A stretch of 53,862 bases of DNA from an uncultured Lachnospiraceae bacterium (lineage in GTDB: Bacteria; Bacillota; Clostridia; Lachnospirales; Lachnospiraceae), in the NCBI GenBank assembly GCA_910577645.1, contig CAJTOL010000022.1, forward strand, positions 1 through 53,862, read 5' to 3'. Positions 17,135 through 24,733 of this stretch are shown piece after piece. Every line of letters begins with the position of its first letter. Position 1 is the first letter of the stretch. Made by a program: the position numbers and the translations under genes. The notes below the pieces were generated by a model. That model made no database searches, was not told where the DNA came from, and worked only from the letters and a program-made list of their open reading frames with translations.

Positions 17135-17489
17135 AGCATTGACCATAGAGGATATTTACAATCTGCCGGAAGGAACCAGAGCTGAGCTGATTGACGGAAG
17201 TATTTTCTACATGGCTCCTCCCGGCAGAAAACACCAGCAAATCTTAAGCGCTCTTCACGCTGCCATTTATAACTATATCCAGACCGGCGGGGGAGACTGT
17301 GAAGTTTATCCGGTTCCTTTTGCTGTATTTCTTGGTGAAGATGTTTCCAGCTATGTGGAACCGGAAAAGCAGCGTATTATTGTTTATGATTTGCAGGGTG
17401 AAGATATTTTCGAGTATTCTTTTTCAGACTCTGTAAAAGTCCATATCTATGAGGATTTTCAGATCGACTTTTCAAAATGGCATTTTTAG
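17127..17489 (+). pseudogene. Uma2-family nuclease remnant with internal deletion
   Basis: The first 75 residues (LTIEDIYNLPEGTRAELIDG, then FYMAPPGRKHQ) and the last 45 (EKQRIIVYDLQGEDIFEYSF) match the two ends of Uma2/DUF820 restriction-endonuclease-like proteins. The middle, about 60-65 residues that normally carry the PD-(D/E)xK catalytic residues (DISVIC and WIIEIVSPS region), is missing. The join falls at YVEP/EKQRI, where family members have EP near both break points, so a deletion between short homologies is likely. No ribosome site and only TTG starts. 120 codons against about 185-190 usual. Not expected to be active. Confidence 0.75.
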
Positions 17490-17938
17490 CTGGCAATTGC
17501 CTTCAGCAGACAGGGGATATTATTCTTTACAAAATCCCCTTCTTTCATAATAACCGCCATATTGGCAACGGTAAGATCCCGTATGTTCTTAAGAGGATTT
17601 CCGTCAATCACCAGTATATCCGCACTTTTCCCCGCTTCAATGGAACCCGTTATATCATCTACCTTAAGGACTTTTGCGCCATTTAAAGTGGCGGCAACAA
17701 TGGTATCCATCTCACTGATGCCGGCACATTCCACAAAGGCGTGGAGTTCCCCCACGGCAGTCTCTCCGTAAGGTGTCATCTGTGAATTGAAGGAATCCGA
17801 ACCGATAGTAAGAAGAATTCCTCTCTCCTTTGCTTTTTTTAAGTTGGCGTAAATCCGGTTCAGATCTTTTTCGGCAACGGTTTGACCGGGATACTGGTCA
17901 TGGATCTTTGGATCGTATTTTGGTGGAAATGTTGTCAT
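17486..17938 (-). pseudogene. Amidohydrolase C-terminal fragment
   Basis: About 150 codons equal to the C-terminal third of an imidazolonepropionase-like amidohydrolase: ILLTIGSDSF (late metal Asp), MDTIVAATLNGAKVL, and IEAGKSADILVIDGNPL. The N-terminal metal site (HxH) and most of the barrel are absent. No ribosome site at its first ATG. It overlaps the last 41 bp of korB in another frame, which points to a deletion joining the two genes. Expected to be non-functional. Confidence 0.8.
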
Positions 17939-18671
17939 CTTTTGTTTCGGTATAAACCTTTACCGGGAATATCTTCTCGTTCTCTTCTTTCAGCTTTCTC
18001 ATGGAGTCAGCCGGCGTCATCTTCCAGTTGGTTGGACACGGAGAAAGTACTTCTATAATTGAAAAGCCTTTCTCGTCTCTCTGGTTCTCAAATCCTTTCT
18101 TAATCATCTTTTTTGTCTCATTAATATGCTGCGGGTCATAAAGGGCCCCGCGGGCAGCATAGGCAATGGGGTACTGGCTGATGATATTCAGCATATCAAA
18201 TGGCTGTCCTGCAACCCTGTCATCTCTTCCCTTCTTGCTGCTGGCAGTCTTATCCCCCACCAGGGTAGTGGCAAGGCACATCTGGCCTCCGGTCATGCCG
18301 AAAATGCCGTTATTAACCACAATCATGGTAATAGGCACATTCCTCTGGGCAGCGAAACAGGTTTCTGAAAGCCCAATCACGTAAGAGCATCCGTCTCCGG
18401 CGTGTACATATACATTGGCATCCGGACGTACCTTTTTAATTCCGGTGGCAACTGCGGCGCAGCGCCCATGAGGCCCTGCAATGCCGTCGCAGTTCAGCGT
18501 ATCAATGGACCAATAGGCGCAGGCAATATCCACCACCTGTACGGTCTTCTCTACAATGCCCAATTCTTCGCAGCATTCCGCAATCAGGCGCTGGATAATG
18601 CCATGACCGCAGCCGCCGCACCAGCCTACCTGCTGATTAATCATTTCCGGTTTTGTAAGTTTCACAGCCAT
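17898..18671 (-). CDS. korB: 2-oxoacid:ferredoxin oxidoreductase, beta (TPP) subunit
   Basis: Thiamine-pyrophosphate subunit of a Kor/Vor-type enzyme that oxidatively decarboxylates a 2-oxoacid to acyl-CoA and passes electrons to ferredoxin. Seen: GWCGGCGHG near the N-terminus and the TPP motif GDGCSYVIG followed by VVNNGIFGMTGGQ. Start ATG 18671 after TGGAGG, one base after the korA stop. 257 aa. The final residues (after about VYTETK) do not resemble the family and fall where the amidohydrolase fragment begins, so the last few codons are probably foreign. The gamma subunit gene expected next is missing from the window. Whether the complex still works is doubtful unless a gamma subunit is encoded elsewhere. 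Confidence 0.88.
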   Translation of the reverse strand: MAVKLTKPEMINQQVGWCGGCGHGIIQRLIAECCEELGIVEKTVQVVDIACAYWSIDTLNCDGIAGPHGRCAAVATGIKKVRPDANVYVHAGDGCSYVIGLSETCFAAQRNVPITMIVVNNGIFGMTGGQMCLATTLVGDKTASSKKGRDDRVAGQPFDMLNIISQYPIAYAARGALYDPQHINETKKMIKKGFENQRDEKGFSIIEVLSPCPTNWKMTPADSMRKLKEENEKIFPVKVYTETKDDNISTKIRSKDP

Positions 18672-18672
18672 A

Positions 18673-19758
18673 TTAGTAAACCTCCAGTTCCTTTTCTTTT
18701 CCATCCAGTACACTTTTGCAGTAATCCACAATTCCTTGGGTCTTAGGCACGTACTTGGATGTCAGGCATGCATATACAGGGTGGGAAAATCTGGTTGCCA
18801 GACACACATCCTGGCCCATCTGGGCCGACAGGCTCATCTCAACAGATACAAGGGCCTTTACACTGGCCGGAAGATTCCGAAAAGCCTTCTCCGGATAAGG
18901 CCACACACTGATTGGACGGATTAAACCCAATTTAAGTCCCTGGCTTCTGGCCCGGCGCACCGCTGACTTACAGACTCTGGAGGAAATGCCATAAGCTACC
19001 AGAACCAGCTGCGCGTCCTCTACCATAAATTCCTCCCAGCGCTGTTCATTGTCATGCATGGTTTTGAATTTATCCTGAATCATGCGGTCATACTCCCCGT
19101 AATCCATGGATCGGTCCAGGTTTGTCACCTTTACCTTTGGTTCTTCCTTTGTCTTGAAGCTCTTGATTGCCCAGTCAAATTGATCTTTATCGTGCTCCCT
19201 GGCTTGCGGCAGAACTACTTTTTCGATCATCTGGCTGATACCGCCATCGCTTAAGATAATCACCACAGTACGATACTTTTCTGCCAGGTCAAATGCCAGA
19301 TAGGTAAGATCTGCACACTCCTGTACGGACGCAGGCGTAAGTACAATCTGCCTGGAATCTCCATGGCCGCCTCCCCGGACAGCTTCCCAATAGGAATCCT
19401 GTCCCTCTGTAATCTCGCCATCCCCAACACCGTATCTCATAACATCCACCAGAACCGCCGGAAGGTTGTAGGAGGCCAGATAGGAAATCCCCTCCTGCTT
19501 CAGATCGTATCCTGGTCCTGAGGAGCTTGTCATGACGCGCTCGCCGCAGGCAGCAGCTCCCCAAAGCATACTCATACTTGCTATCTCACTTTCACCCTGA
19601 ACAAAAACTCCGCCTCTGTCTGCCATATTAGCCGACATATATTCCAGAATCTCACTTTGAGGCGTAATCGGATAGCCGGCGTAGAAACGGCATCCTGCTC
19701 TCAAAGCCGCCTCCGCAATGGCCTCATTGCCCTTCATAAGTTTAAATTTCTCGCCCAT
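18673..19758 (-). CDS. korA: 2-oxoacid:ferredoxin oxidoreductase, alpha subunit
   Basis: Alpha subunit of the Kor/Vor-type 2-oxoacid oxidoreductase. Seen: N-terminal MKGNEAIAEAALRAGCRFYAGYPITPQSE, the usual start of this subunit; GPGYDLKQEGISYL; and the C-terminal pyrimidine-binding-like domain. 361 aa, full length. Ribosome site GGAGGAGGAAAG. Middle gene of ferredoxin-korA-korB, each within 40 bp, on the minus strand. Probably used for branched-chain 2-oxoacids or 2-oxoglutarate; the sequence does not tell which. Confidence 0.9.
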   Translation of the reverse strand: MGEKFKLMKGNEAIAEAALRAGCRFYAGYPITPQSEILEYMSANMADRGGVFVQGESEIASMSMLWGAAACGERVMTSSSGPGYDLKQEGISYLASYNLPAVLVDVMRYGVGDGEITEGQDSYWEAVRGGGHGDSRQIVLTPASVQECADLTYLAFDLAEKYRTVVIILSDGGISQMIEKVVLPQAREHDKDQFDWAIKSFKTKEEPKVKVTNLDRSMDYGEYDRMIQDKFKTMHDNEQRWEEFMVEDAQLVLVAYGISSRVCKSAVRRARSQGLKLGLIRPISVWPYPEKAFRNLPASVKALVSVEMSLSAQMGQDVCLATRFSHPVYACLTSKYVPKTQGIVDYCKSVLDGKEKELEVY

Positions 19759-19794
19759 ATCTCTTCTTTCCTCCTCCGCTGGATAGTCAGTATC

Positions 19795-20007
19795 CTAATC
19801 TACAGTACTGATGGTAAATACATAATCCGGACAGATTGTATAACAGCGTCCGCATCCAATACAGGATTCCTCATTGATACCGATAATCTCATACCCTTTT
19901 TTGTTAATCTCCTTTAGCGGTTCTATCGCCTGAACCGGACAGGCTCCCACACAGAGACCACATCCTTTGCAGAGACTTACATCTGATGTAGCTTTTGTTT
20001 TTGCCAT
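19795..20007 (-). CDS. korD: 2x[4Fe-4S] ferredoxin (Kor delta-type subunit)
   Basis: 70-aa electron carrier, first gene of the kor operon. Two cluster motifs are present: CKGCGLCVGACP and CIGCGRCYTICP. Start set at ATG 20007 after GGGGAGG; an ATG 9 codons upstream has no ribosome site. Serves as delta subunit or partner ferredoxin. The upstream region carries three phased TTTCAT elements. Confidence 0.9.
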   Translation of the reverse strand: MAKTKATSDVSLCKGCGLCVGACPVQAIEPLKEINKKGYEIIGINEESCIGCGRCYTICPDYVFTISTVD

Positions 20008-20028
20008 TTCTACCTCCCCATTATTTCG

Positions 20029-20075
20029 TTTCATTTTTTTATTATTCTATTTCATTTTTTATTTTATAGTTTCAT
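20029..20075. promoter_or_regulatory. Three helically phased TTTCAT elements upstream of the kor operon
   Basis: TTTCAT occurs at 20029-20034, 20050-20055 and 20070-20075, 21 and 20 bp apart, i.e. two DNA turns each, in the intergenic region between kor and the divergent IclR-type gene. The spacing suggests binding on one face of the helix by a multimeric regulator, perhaps the IclR protein. The first element lies in the short leader just before ATG 20007. AT-rich surroundings mean chance is possible. Confidence 0.4.
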
Positions 20076-20229
20076 AATATCATCTATTAATTATAATATC
20101 AAGTACTTTTTTGTAGTTTTTAAATAAAATATTTCAATATTTTTGTTTCCACTTGCTATTTTTTTCATTTCCTTCTATAATGGTGATAAATAGTGTAACG
20201 CGCGTACCAAAATATTAGGAGGATGTAGG

Positions 20230-21018
20230 ATGTCACAGGAAATAGAAAAGGCAGAGACAAAGCCGGAAACCATTCAGGCAGTAGACAGAGCTTTACAGAT
20301 TTTAGAAACAATCGGACGGGTCAACAGTATGAGTCTGGCGGAATTAAATAAAGAAATAAAGGTGAATAAGGCTTCTCTTTCACGCCTGATATACACCCTT
20401 GTCCACAACGGATATCTGGCAAAAAATGAAAAGACAGGGGATTACTCCCTGACTTTAAAGACATATGAAGTGGGATTAAACGCAGTGCAAAATCTGGATA
20501 AACTTTCCCTTATCAATTCCACCCTGGTGGATCTGTACAACCGCACCGGCCGGATCGCACAGTTTTCCGTGGAGGACAACAACCAGCTGCTGTGCCTTCA
20601 AAGTATTGGTAAGGAGGCGGTAAGTTTCTCCATATACACCAGCGTCGGACACCGCTCCCCTCTCTACAGTACCAGCGCGGGAAAGGCTCTTTTGTCAACT
20701 TATTCAAATAGTGAAATTATCGAGAAGTGGGACAAGATGAATATCCAGTCCCTGACAGAAAATACGCTGATTGATCTGCAGCTTTTCCTGCAGGACATCG
20801 GATTGACCCGTCAGAGGGGCTATGCCCTTGACCGGGAAGAAAATGAATATCATGTGTTTTGTGTGGGATCCGTTATCATGGATTTCTCCAACCGGCCCAT
20901 CGGTTCCATCAGTATCAGCGGCAGCAGTCTGACGGAGCAGGAGGAAAAAGAACTCAGCAGCCTTCTGATGACTTCCTGCCGGAAGCTTTCCGGCCTGTTG
21001 GGATATGCGATAAGATAA
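20230..21018 (+). CDS. IclR-family transcriptional regulator
   Basis: Helix-turn-helix at about residues 18-80 (AVDRALQILETIGR, MSLAELNKEIKVNKASLSRLIYTLVHNGYL), then an IclR ligand-binding domain (CLQSIGKEAVSFSIYTSVGHRSPLYSTSAGKAL, reported here as the usual GxxxPL/TAxGKA-type region). 262 aa, normal length. AGGAGG just upstream of the ATG. Divergent from the kor operon with about 220 bp between, so it likely controls kor and itself. A Rho-independent terminator follows at 21126-21151. Confidence 0.9.
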   Translation: MSQEIEKAETKPETIQAVDRALQILETIGRVNSMSLAELNKEIKVNKASLSRLIYTLVHNGYLAKNEKTGDYSLTLKTYEVGLNAVQNLDKLSLINSTLVDLYNRTGRIAQFSVEDNNQLLCLQSIGKEAVSFSIYTSVGHRSPLYSTSAGKALLSTYSNSEIIEKWDKMNIQSLTENTLIDLQLFLQDIGLTRQRGYALDREENEYHVFCVGSVIMDFSNRPIGSISISGSSLTEQEEKELSSLLMTSCRKLSGLLGYAIR

Positions 21019-21066
21019 ATAAGTTTTTTCATACAAATAGCGGGAATGTTGCAAAATGAAATAAAA

Positions 21067-21115
21067 GAGACTTTCTATTAGCAGGAGTTGGCCAACAACG
21101 CTAATAGAAAGTCTC
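21067..21115. repeat. 16-bp inverted repeat with nested palindrome
   Basis: Arms GAGACTTTCTATTAGC and GCTAATAGAAAGTCTC are perfect, 17 bases apart. The spacer contains the self-complementary GTTGGCCAAC. Located between the convergent IclR and DUF1961 genes, just before a clear terminator. It may be a second terminator-like structure or an inserted palindromic unit. Confidence 0.65.
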
Positions 21116-21125
21116 CGGATTAAAA

Positions 21126-21151
21126 AGCCGCAAAGGGGCGGCTCCTTTTTT
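21126..21151 (+). terminator. Rho-independent terminator after the IclR gene
   Basis: Stem AGCCGC/GCGGCT with a 6-base loop, followed by CC and six Ts. Confidence 0.8.
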
Positions 21152-21169
21152 GAAGCAATCAACTTTTTC

Positions 21170-21901
21170 CTAATATTTTACAGTACATGGCGTATTTAAA
21201 TACTCTTTACAGATAGAGGCTCTGTGGACTTCTAAATCTGAGTACTCAAAAATTCCAGGCGACATCTGCCGAAAGCCAATCTTGCCTCCGCCCAGCAATC
21301 CGCCAAATGTCTCTCCGTCATCCTGCCAGCAAAAAATAGGAAGTTCATCAATATAAAAAGCCACTTCATTTTCGCACTTTACCAATGTAATATGATAAGG
21401 TTTCATACAGGATCCAGTCTCCGGAATGGGGTTTGGAGCCTGGCAGACAATATGCCCGCCATGGCTCTTCCTTAAATTGCATACATGAAAATGTCTTTCT
21501 GTGTCATACTTTCTTCTAAAATATGAGAGATGGAAACAGTTAATATCCCCGTCATAATACTGGGAATAATCCCCGGTTCTCTTTTTAAGTCCGGGAGCAA
21601 ATAAATCTTCCCCATTCCTTCCCTTAGCACTAAAAAACAATATGCAAAGCCCGGGTTCATAAACAGGCAAATAGTTAAATTCGATTACAATATCTGACGG
21701 GAATTCCTGATTGCACCAAAAAACAATATTGGTCTTCTGCTGAGAATCATCTGTAATATCTTCCCGCATCAAGGTTTTTAGTCTCATTTTTCCCTCAGGA
21801 AATTCCACGATTCCATTGCCTTCCATAACGAATTCGGCTGTATCCTCCTGGCTTTTCAGCGGATTTTGATATAGCAGCTCTCCTCTACGATATCTTAACA
21901 T
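21170..21901 (-). CDS. DUF1961 (YesU-like) protein
   Basis: Concanavalin-like jelly-roll protein of the DUF1961/YesU family, usually linked to polysaccharide or glycoside use, with no established activity. Seen: N-terminal YQNPLKS, central DYSQYYDGDINCFHLSYFRR, RKYDTERHFHVCNLRKSHG, and C-terminal GGGKIGFRQMSPGIFEYSDLEV, all family-typical. 243 aa, usual size, no signal peptide, so intracellular. Ribosome site AGGAGG. Stands alone on the minus strand between the IclR gene and the chemotaxis receptor. Confidence 0.82.
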   Translation of the reverse strand: MLRYRRGELLYQNPLKSQEDTAEFVMEGNGIVEFPEGKMRLKTLMREDITDDSQQKTNIVFWCNQEFPSDIVIEFNYLPVYEPGLCILFFSAKGRNGEDLFAPGLKKRTGDYSQYYDGDINCFHLSYFRRKYDTERHFHVCNLRKSHGGHIVCQAPNPIPETGSCMKPYHITLVKCENEVAFYIDELPIFCWQDDGETFGGLLGGGKIGFRQMSPGIFEYSDLEVHRASICKEYLNTPCTVKY

Positions 21902-21933
21902 TTAGTCCTCCTGATAAAATATTGAATCCTCTG

Positions 21934-23604
21934 TTACATCTGGCGAAGACGGAAGGTTTTAACTAATTGCTTCAATACGCTGGCCTGGGCACTGAGTTCC
22001 TGGCTGGTAGCTGCGCTCTCCTCAGCGGTGGCAGAATTAGTCTGTACCACACTGGTAATTTGTTCAATCTGATCCTGAATTTGTTCTACTGCTTCCGCCT
22101 GAGTTTTTGCATCAGCGGCAATTCCATTGATGTTTTCCACAATTTCATACACGCCTGCCACTACATTTTCCAGTTGTTTGGCAGTAGCATCCGCAATTTG
22201 TGTTCCCTGATTCACTGTAGCAATAGAATGACCGATCAGCGCTGAGGTAGATTGAGAAGCTTCTGCACTCTTTGCCGCCAAATTACGGACTTCATCTGCA
22301 ACCACAGCAAATCCCTTGCCTGCTGTACCAGCGCGAGCCGCCTCTACAGCTGCATTTAACGCAAGAATATTGGTCTGGAAAGCGATATCTTCAATTGTCT
22401 TGATAATTTTTTCAATCTCATTGGAGCTGTTGGTAATTTCTCCCATAGCGGCTATCATTTCCTGCATCTTTTGATTCCCCTCAGTAAGCTGACATTCCAT
22501 GCCGCCAAACTGCTCCCGTGCCTGCTGGGCATTTTCTGCAGTTTGTTTGACCCTTTCGGTAACAGAACTGATGGTTTCCTCCAAATTCTCCACAGCGCCG
22601 TTCTGCTCCACAGACCCCTGGCTAAGAGCCTGAGCGGCTGTGGACATCTGTTCTGCCCCGCCGGAAACATGCTCAGCGCTGGTGACGATCTGTCCCATTG
22701 TGGCATTAAGCCTTTGGAGAATATCATTTAAAGATGTACGGATAGAAGCAAAATCACCAACATACTCCTGGGTAATCTGTGCTGTCAGATCACCGCTGGC
22801 AATGGCCTCCAAAACATTAGATATTTCTCCGATATAATTTTTTAAACGGTTAATAGTATTATCAAAGCTTTTAGATAAAATACCGATTTCATCGTCAGAA
22901 TCAATTTCCATCATCCTGGTCTGGTTCTGATTCACCCCTAAATCTCCCTGCTCCAAAGTCCGTGCCAGCATGGTCAGATGGAAAAGCGGATTAGAAACCG
23001 TCTTTTTTAGATAGGCTCCAATAATTAAAATCCCAATAATAATAAGCACAAAGCCTGTGAAACAGGCCAGACCAACTGTCAGTCCAATTTGCGTTGTGGC
23101 GGAAGCCATGGAGATCCCGGCAAAAATCAAACCGTCGATTTGGCCATTCGCATCGTATGTAGGGACATATGAGCAAAGGTGCTTCTCCCCCAAAATAGTG
23201 GCCTGCCCCACATAGCTTTTGCCCTGTTTCAGCACTACATCAGCAACCTCGCCGGAGAGGCGGGTTCCCACAGCCCTCTGTCCGTTCTGCTGAATGGTAG
23301 TGTATGCTCTTTCATCTCCATGAAAAATGGTAAACTCACACCCCATTTCCTGCTTAAGCTCATCCAAAAGTTCCGTCTTGTCATCATCACCGGAATCACG
23401 GGCCAGCTCATAGGCCAGAATATTAGTGCCGCTTACACATTCATTTTGCATCATAGACATGGTGAGCCGATAGAACATCAGCACACACAGCATTACAACC
23501 AAAGTGATACTTACGCCCAGCATCGCCGCAACCAGATTCCCCACCTTGCGGCCAATACGTTTGTTCTTCTGTTGAGCATTTCCATTGTGTGCAATAGGTG
23601 CCAT
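21934..23604 (-). CDS. Methyl-accepting chemotaxis protein
   Basis: Transmembrane chemoreceptor. Start set at ATG 23604 after TTTAGGAGTG; the frame extends 36 codons upstream without support. 556 aa. Seen: TM1 at about 23-46, an extracytoplasmic sensor of about 125 residues (Cache-like, with CEFTIFHGDERA and YVPTYDANGQIDGLIFAGIS), TM2 at about 175-197, HAMP domain, then a cytoplasmic signalling domain with the conserved hairpin tip EDIAFQTNILALNAAVEAAR and GFAVVADEVRNLA. C-terminal end is QLVKTFRLRQM, with no CheR pentapeptide. Ligand unknown. A hairpin lies 37 bases upstream of the start. Confidence 0.93.
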   Translation of the reverse strand: MAPIAHNGNAQQKNKRIGRKVGNLVAAMLGVSITLVVMLCVLMFYRLTMSMMQNECVSGTNILAYELARDSGDDDKTELLDELKQEMGCEFTIFHGDERAYTTIQQNGQRAVGTRLSGEVADVVLKQGKSYVGQATILGEKHLCSYVPTYDANGQIDGLIFAGISMASATTQIGLTVGLACFTGFVLIIIGILIIGAYLKKTVSNPLFHLTMLARTLEQGDLGVNQNQTRMMEIDSDDEIGILSKSFDNTINRLKNYIGEISNVLEAIASGDLTAQITQEYVGDFASIRTSLNDILQRLNATMGQIVTSAEHVSGGAEQMSTAAQALSQGSVEQNGAVENLEETISSVTERVKQTAENAQQAREQFGGMECQLTEGNQKMQEMIAAMGEITNSSNEIEKIIKTIEDIAFQTNILALNAAVEAARAGTAGKGFAVVADEVRNLAAKSAEASQSTSALIGHSIATVNQGTQIADATAKQLENVVAGVYEIVENINGIAADAKTQAEAVEQIQDQIEQITSVVQTNSATAEESAATSQELSAQASVLKQLVKTFRLRQM

Positions 23605-23640
23605 ATATTTCACTCCTAAATTTATCATTATATTGGTATC

Positions 23641-23664
23641 CATACCCTCACAGACAAGGGTATG
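23641..23664. promoter_or_regulatory. Hairpin in the chemoreceptor leader
   Basis: CATACCCT and AGGGTATG are perfectly complementary around 8 bases. It lies in the 5' leader of the receptor gene. Part of it resembles the 19-base sequence repeated at 2624-2642 and 10407-10425. No T-run follows. Confidence 0.45.
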
Positions 23665-23785
23665 ATTTCTGTTTGAGAATAGTTTTTCAGGGCCTTTATA
23701 TGTTGTGTCCATGAACGCAATATAGGAATCTGCCCTTCTGAGGCATTGAATCCCCCCGGCAGGCTGACCTGCTACATACTTTTTA

Positions 23786-24179
23786 CTATCTCCTTAAGCT
23801 CCCTCTCTGTTTCCAGAAAATGGTATGATCATACTCTTCATAGACAAATGGGCGGCTGACAGTCACCAGCTGAATCCTGTCATCTCCAGCAGCCTGCAAC
23901 AGCTTTTCTTTTAAATTTGCCAGGCTCTGGCCATGGAACGCCTGCAGCGCCGCACCTCCCCCAGAATCAAACTTTTTGGCTGTCAAACAACACACCCTTC
24001 AACACCTCCCTGAATTCTTTCTCAATTTTTATATTACCATTTTCATACGCCTGGCGCAAGCAATACCCGGCCTGATTTTTAAACAGTCCGATATGTCCCT
24101 GCATTTCCGCTGACTCCAGCAAACATATCATCTCTATGACCGAAAAACAGAAGGCAAAGTTGTCAGGCATTAAAAGCAA
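23786..24179 (-). pseudogene. Frameshifted hypothetical gene
   Basis: Two short frames read as one protein if one A is removed from the AAAAA run at about 23980. The first is acidic and helical (DNFAFCFSVIEMICLLESAE, then NQAGYCLRQAYENGN). The second continues ALQAFHGQSLANLKEKLLQ and VTVSRPFVYEEYDHT. Combined length about 130 aa. No ribosome site before the first ATG, so the 5' end may also be lost. I do not recognise the family. Alternatively a sequencing error in the A-run. Confidence 0.5.
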
Positions 24180-24200
24180 TTAACAAAATTTAATGGGGAA

Positions 24201-24229
24201 TTGTCACAAAAGAAAGAATATGGTAGAAT
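24201..24229 (+). promoter_or_regulatory. Promoter of the type I toxin mRNA
   Basis: -35 TTGTCA (24201-24206), 17 bp, -10 TAGAAT (24224-24229). The mRNA would start near 24236 with a leader of about 85 bases. Confidence 0.65.
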
Positions 24230-24263
24230 ATCAGAGAGGAACAATCGTGTTGCAAGGTGGTAG

Positions 24264-24311
24264 CCTCCCTAAACTTCATGCCCGGTTCGCCGGAGTACAT
24301 AAGAAGGGAGG
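24264..24311 (+). promoter_or_regulatory. Leader structure sequestering the toxin ribosome site
   Basis: CCTCCC at 24264-24269 is complementary to the toxin Shine-Dalgarno GGGAGG at 24306-24311. Between them is a small hairpin CCGG-TTCG-CCGG (24282-24293). This could hold the toxin mRNA untranslated, as in other type I systems. Confidence 0.6.
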
Positions 24312-24319
24312 TGGCGCAA

Positions 24320-24436
24320 ATGACAGCTTTTGAAATCATTTCGATTTTCATAGGTATATTGGCTTTGCTAATTGCCTTTGGTAGTTTTGTTATAGCGTTG
24401 CTTGCCTTTCTCGATAAGAGGAACAAGCGAAAATAA
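24320..24436 (+). CDS. Putative holin-like toxin (Hol_Tox), 38 aa, type I toxin-antitoxin
   Basis: Small membrane peptide: MTAFEIIS, one hydrophobic helix (residues about 7-30, rich in Ile, Leu, Ala, Phe), then the basic end FLDKRNKRK. This is the pattern of the Firmicutes Hol_Tox family of membrane-damaging peptides. Ribosome site GGGAGGTG with good spacing. It has its own promoter, a leader that can mask the ribosome site, a strong terminator and a convergent promoter behind it that would make an antisense RNA. Together this looks like a complete type I module. Toxicity is inferred from the family. Confidence 0.8.
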   Translation: MTAFEIISIFIGILALLIAFGSFVIALLAFLDKRNKRK

Positions 24437-24527
24437 ATAAGCCTACCTTGTCACTTGGCCGGTGAAGGTAGGCTTATAACCTAGTCGGAGGTCAACCACT
24501 TTGTGGGCGGTTGTTTCCTCTTTTGTA
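24437..24527 (-). ncRNA. Candidate antisense RNA antitoxin, convergent to Hol_Tox
   Basis: A minus-strand promoter (-35 TTGAAT at 24556-24561, 17 bp, -10 TATATT at 24533-24538) would start an RNA near 24527 running back through the shared hairpins at the toxin 3' end. The 3' limit is a guess; the hairpin at 24439-24475 is a likely stop. This arrangement, antisense at the 3' end of the toxin mRNA, is the usual one for this toxin family. Confidence 0.5.
24439..24525 (+). terminator. Double terminator of the toxin mRNA
   Basis: First hairpin has arms AAGCCTACCTT/AAGGTAGGCTT (24439-24475). A second, at about 24486-24521 (GAGGTCAACC pairing with GGTTGTTTCCTC, imperfect), ends in TTTT. The second overlaps the proposed antisense RNA. 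Confidence 0.65.
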
Positions 24528-24532
24528 TATAT

Positions 24533-24561
24533 AATATAGCATAATCCCCGCATAAATTCAA
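24533..24561 (-). promoter_or_regulatory. Promoter of the antisense RNA
   Basis: -35 TTGAAT, 17-bp spacer, -10 TATATT on the minus strand. Confidence 0.6.
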
Positions 24562-24606
24562 GAATAAATGGTAGTGTAAAATACAGATGCCCTCTATTCA
24601 TCCAAA

Positions 24607-24641
24607 AAGACCGCTACTCTCCTGCTCTGGGTAGCGGTCTT
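24607..24641. terminator. Bidirectional Rho-independent terminator
   Basis: AAGACCGCTAC and GTAGCGGTCTT form an 11-bp stem with T-runs on both sides. On the minus strand it ends the GGGtGRT operon, 93 bp after its stop. Confidence 0.85.
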
Positions 24642-24733
24642 TTTTATGCTTAATATTTGTCTATTACGTGGCAAAATTTAAGGCTACCGCCGACATCCTC
24701 TGTCAACGATAGCCCTTGATTTTACTGAATTTC

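Noticed and set aside
23605..23785. c-di-GMP or other riboswitch upstream of the chemoreceptor
   Set aside because: I looked for the conserved GEMM blocks on the minus strand and did not find them; only short hairpins are present.
24190..24426. 78-codon minus-strand frame over the toxin gene
   Set aside because: It is the antisense of Hol_Tox and has no ribosome site; the plus-strand peptide matches a known family.
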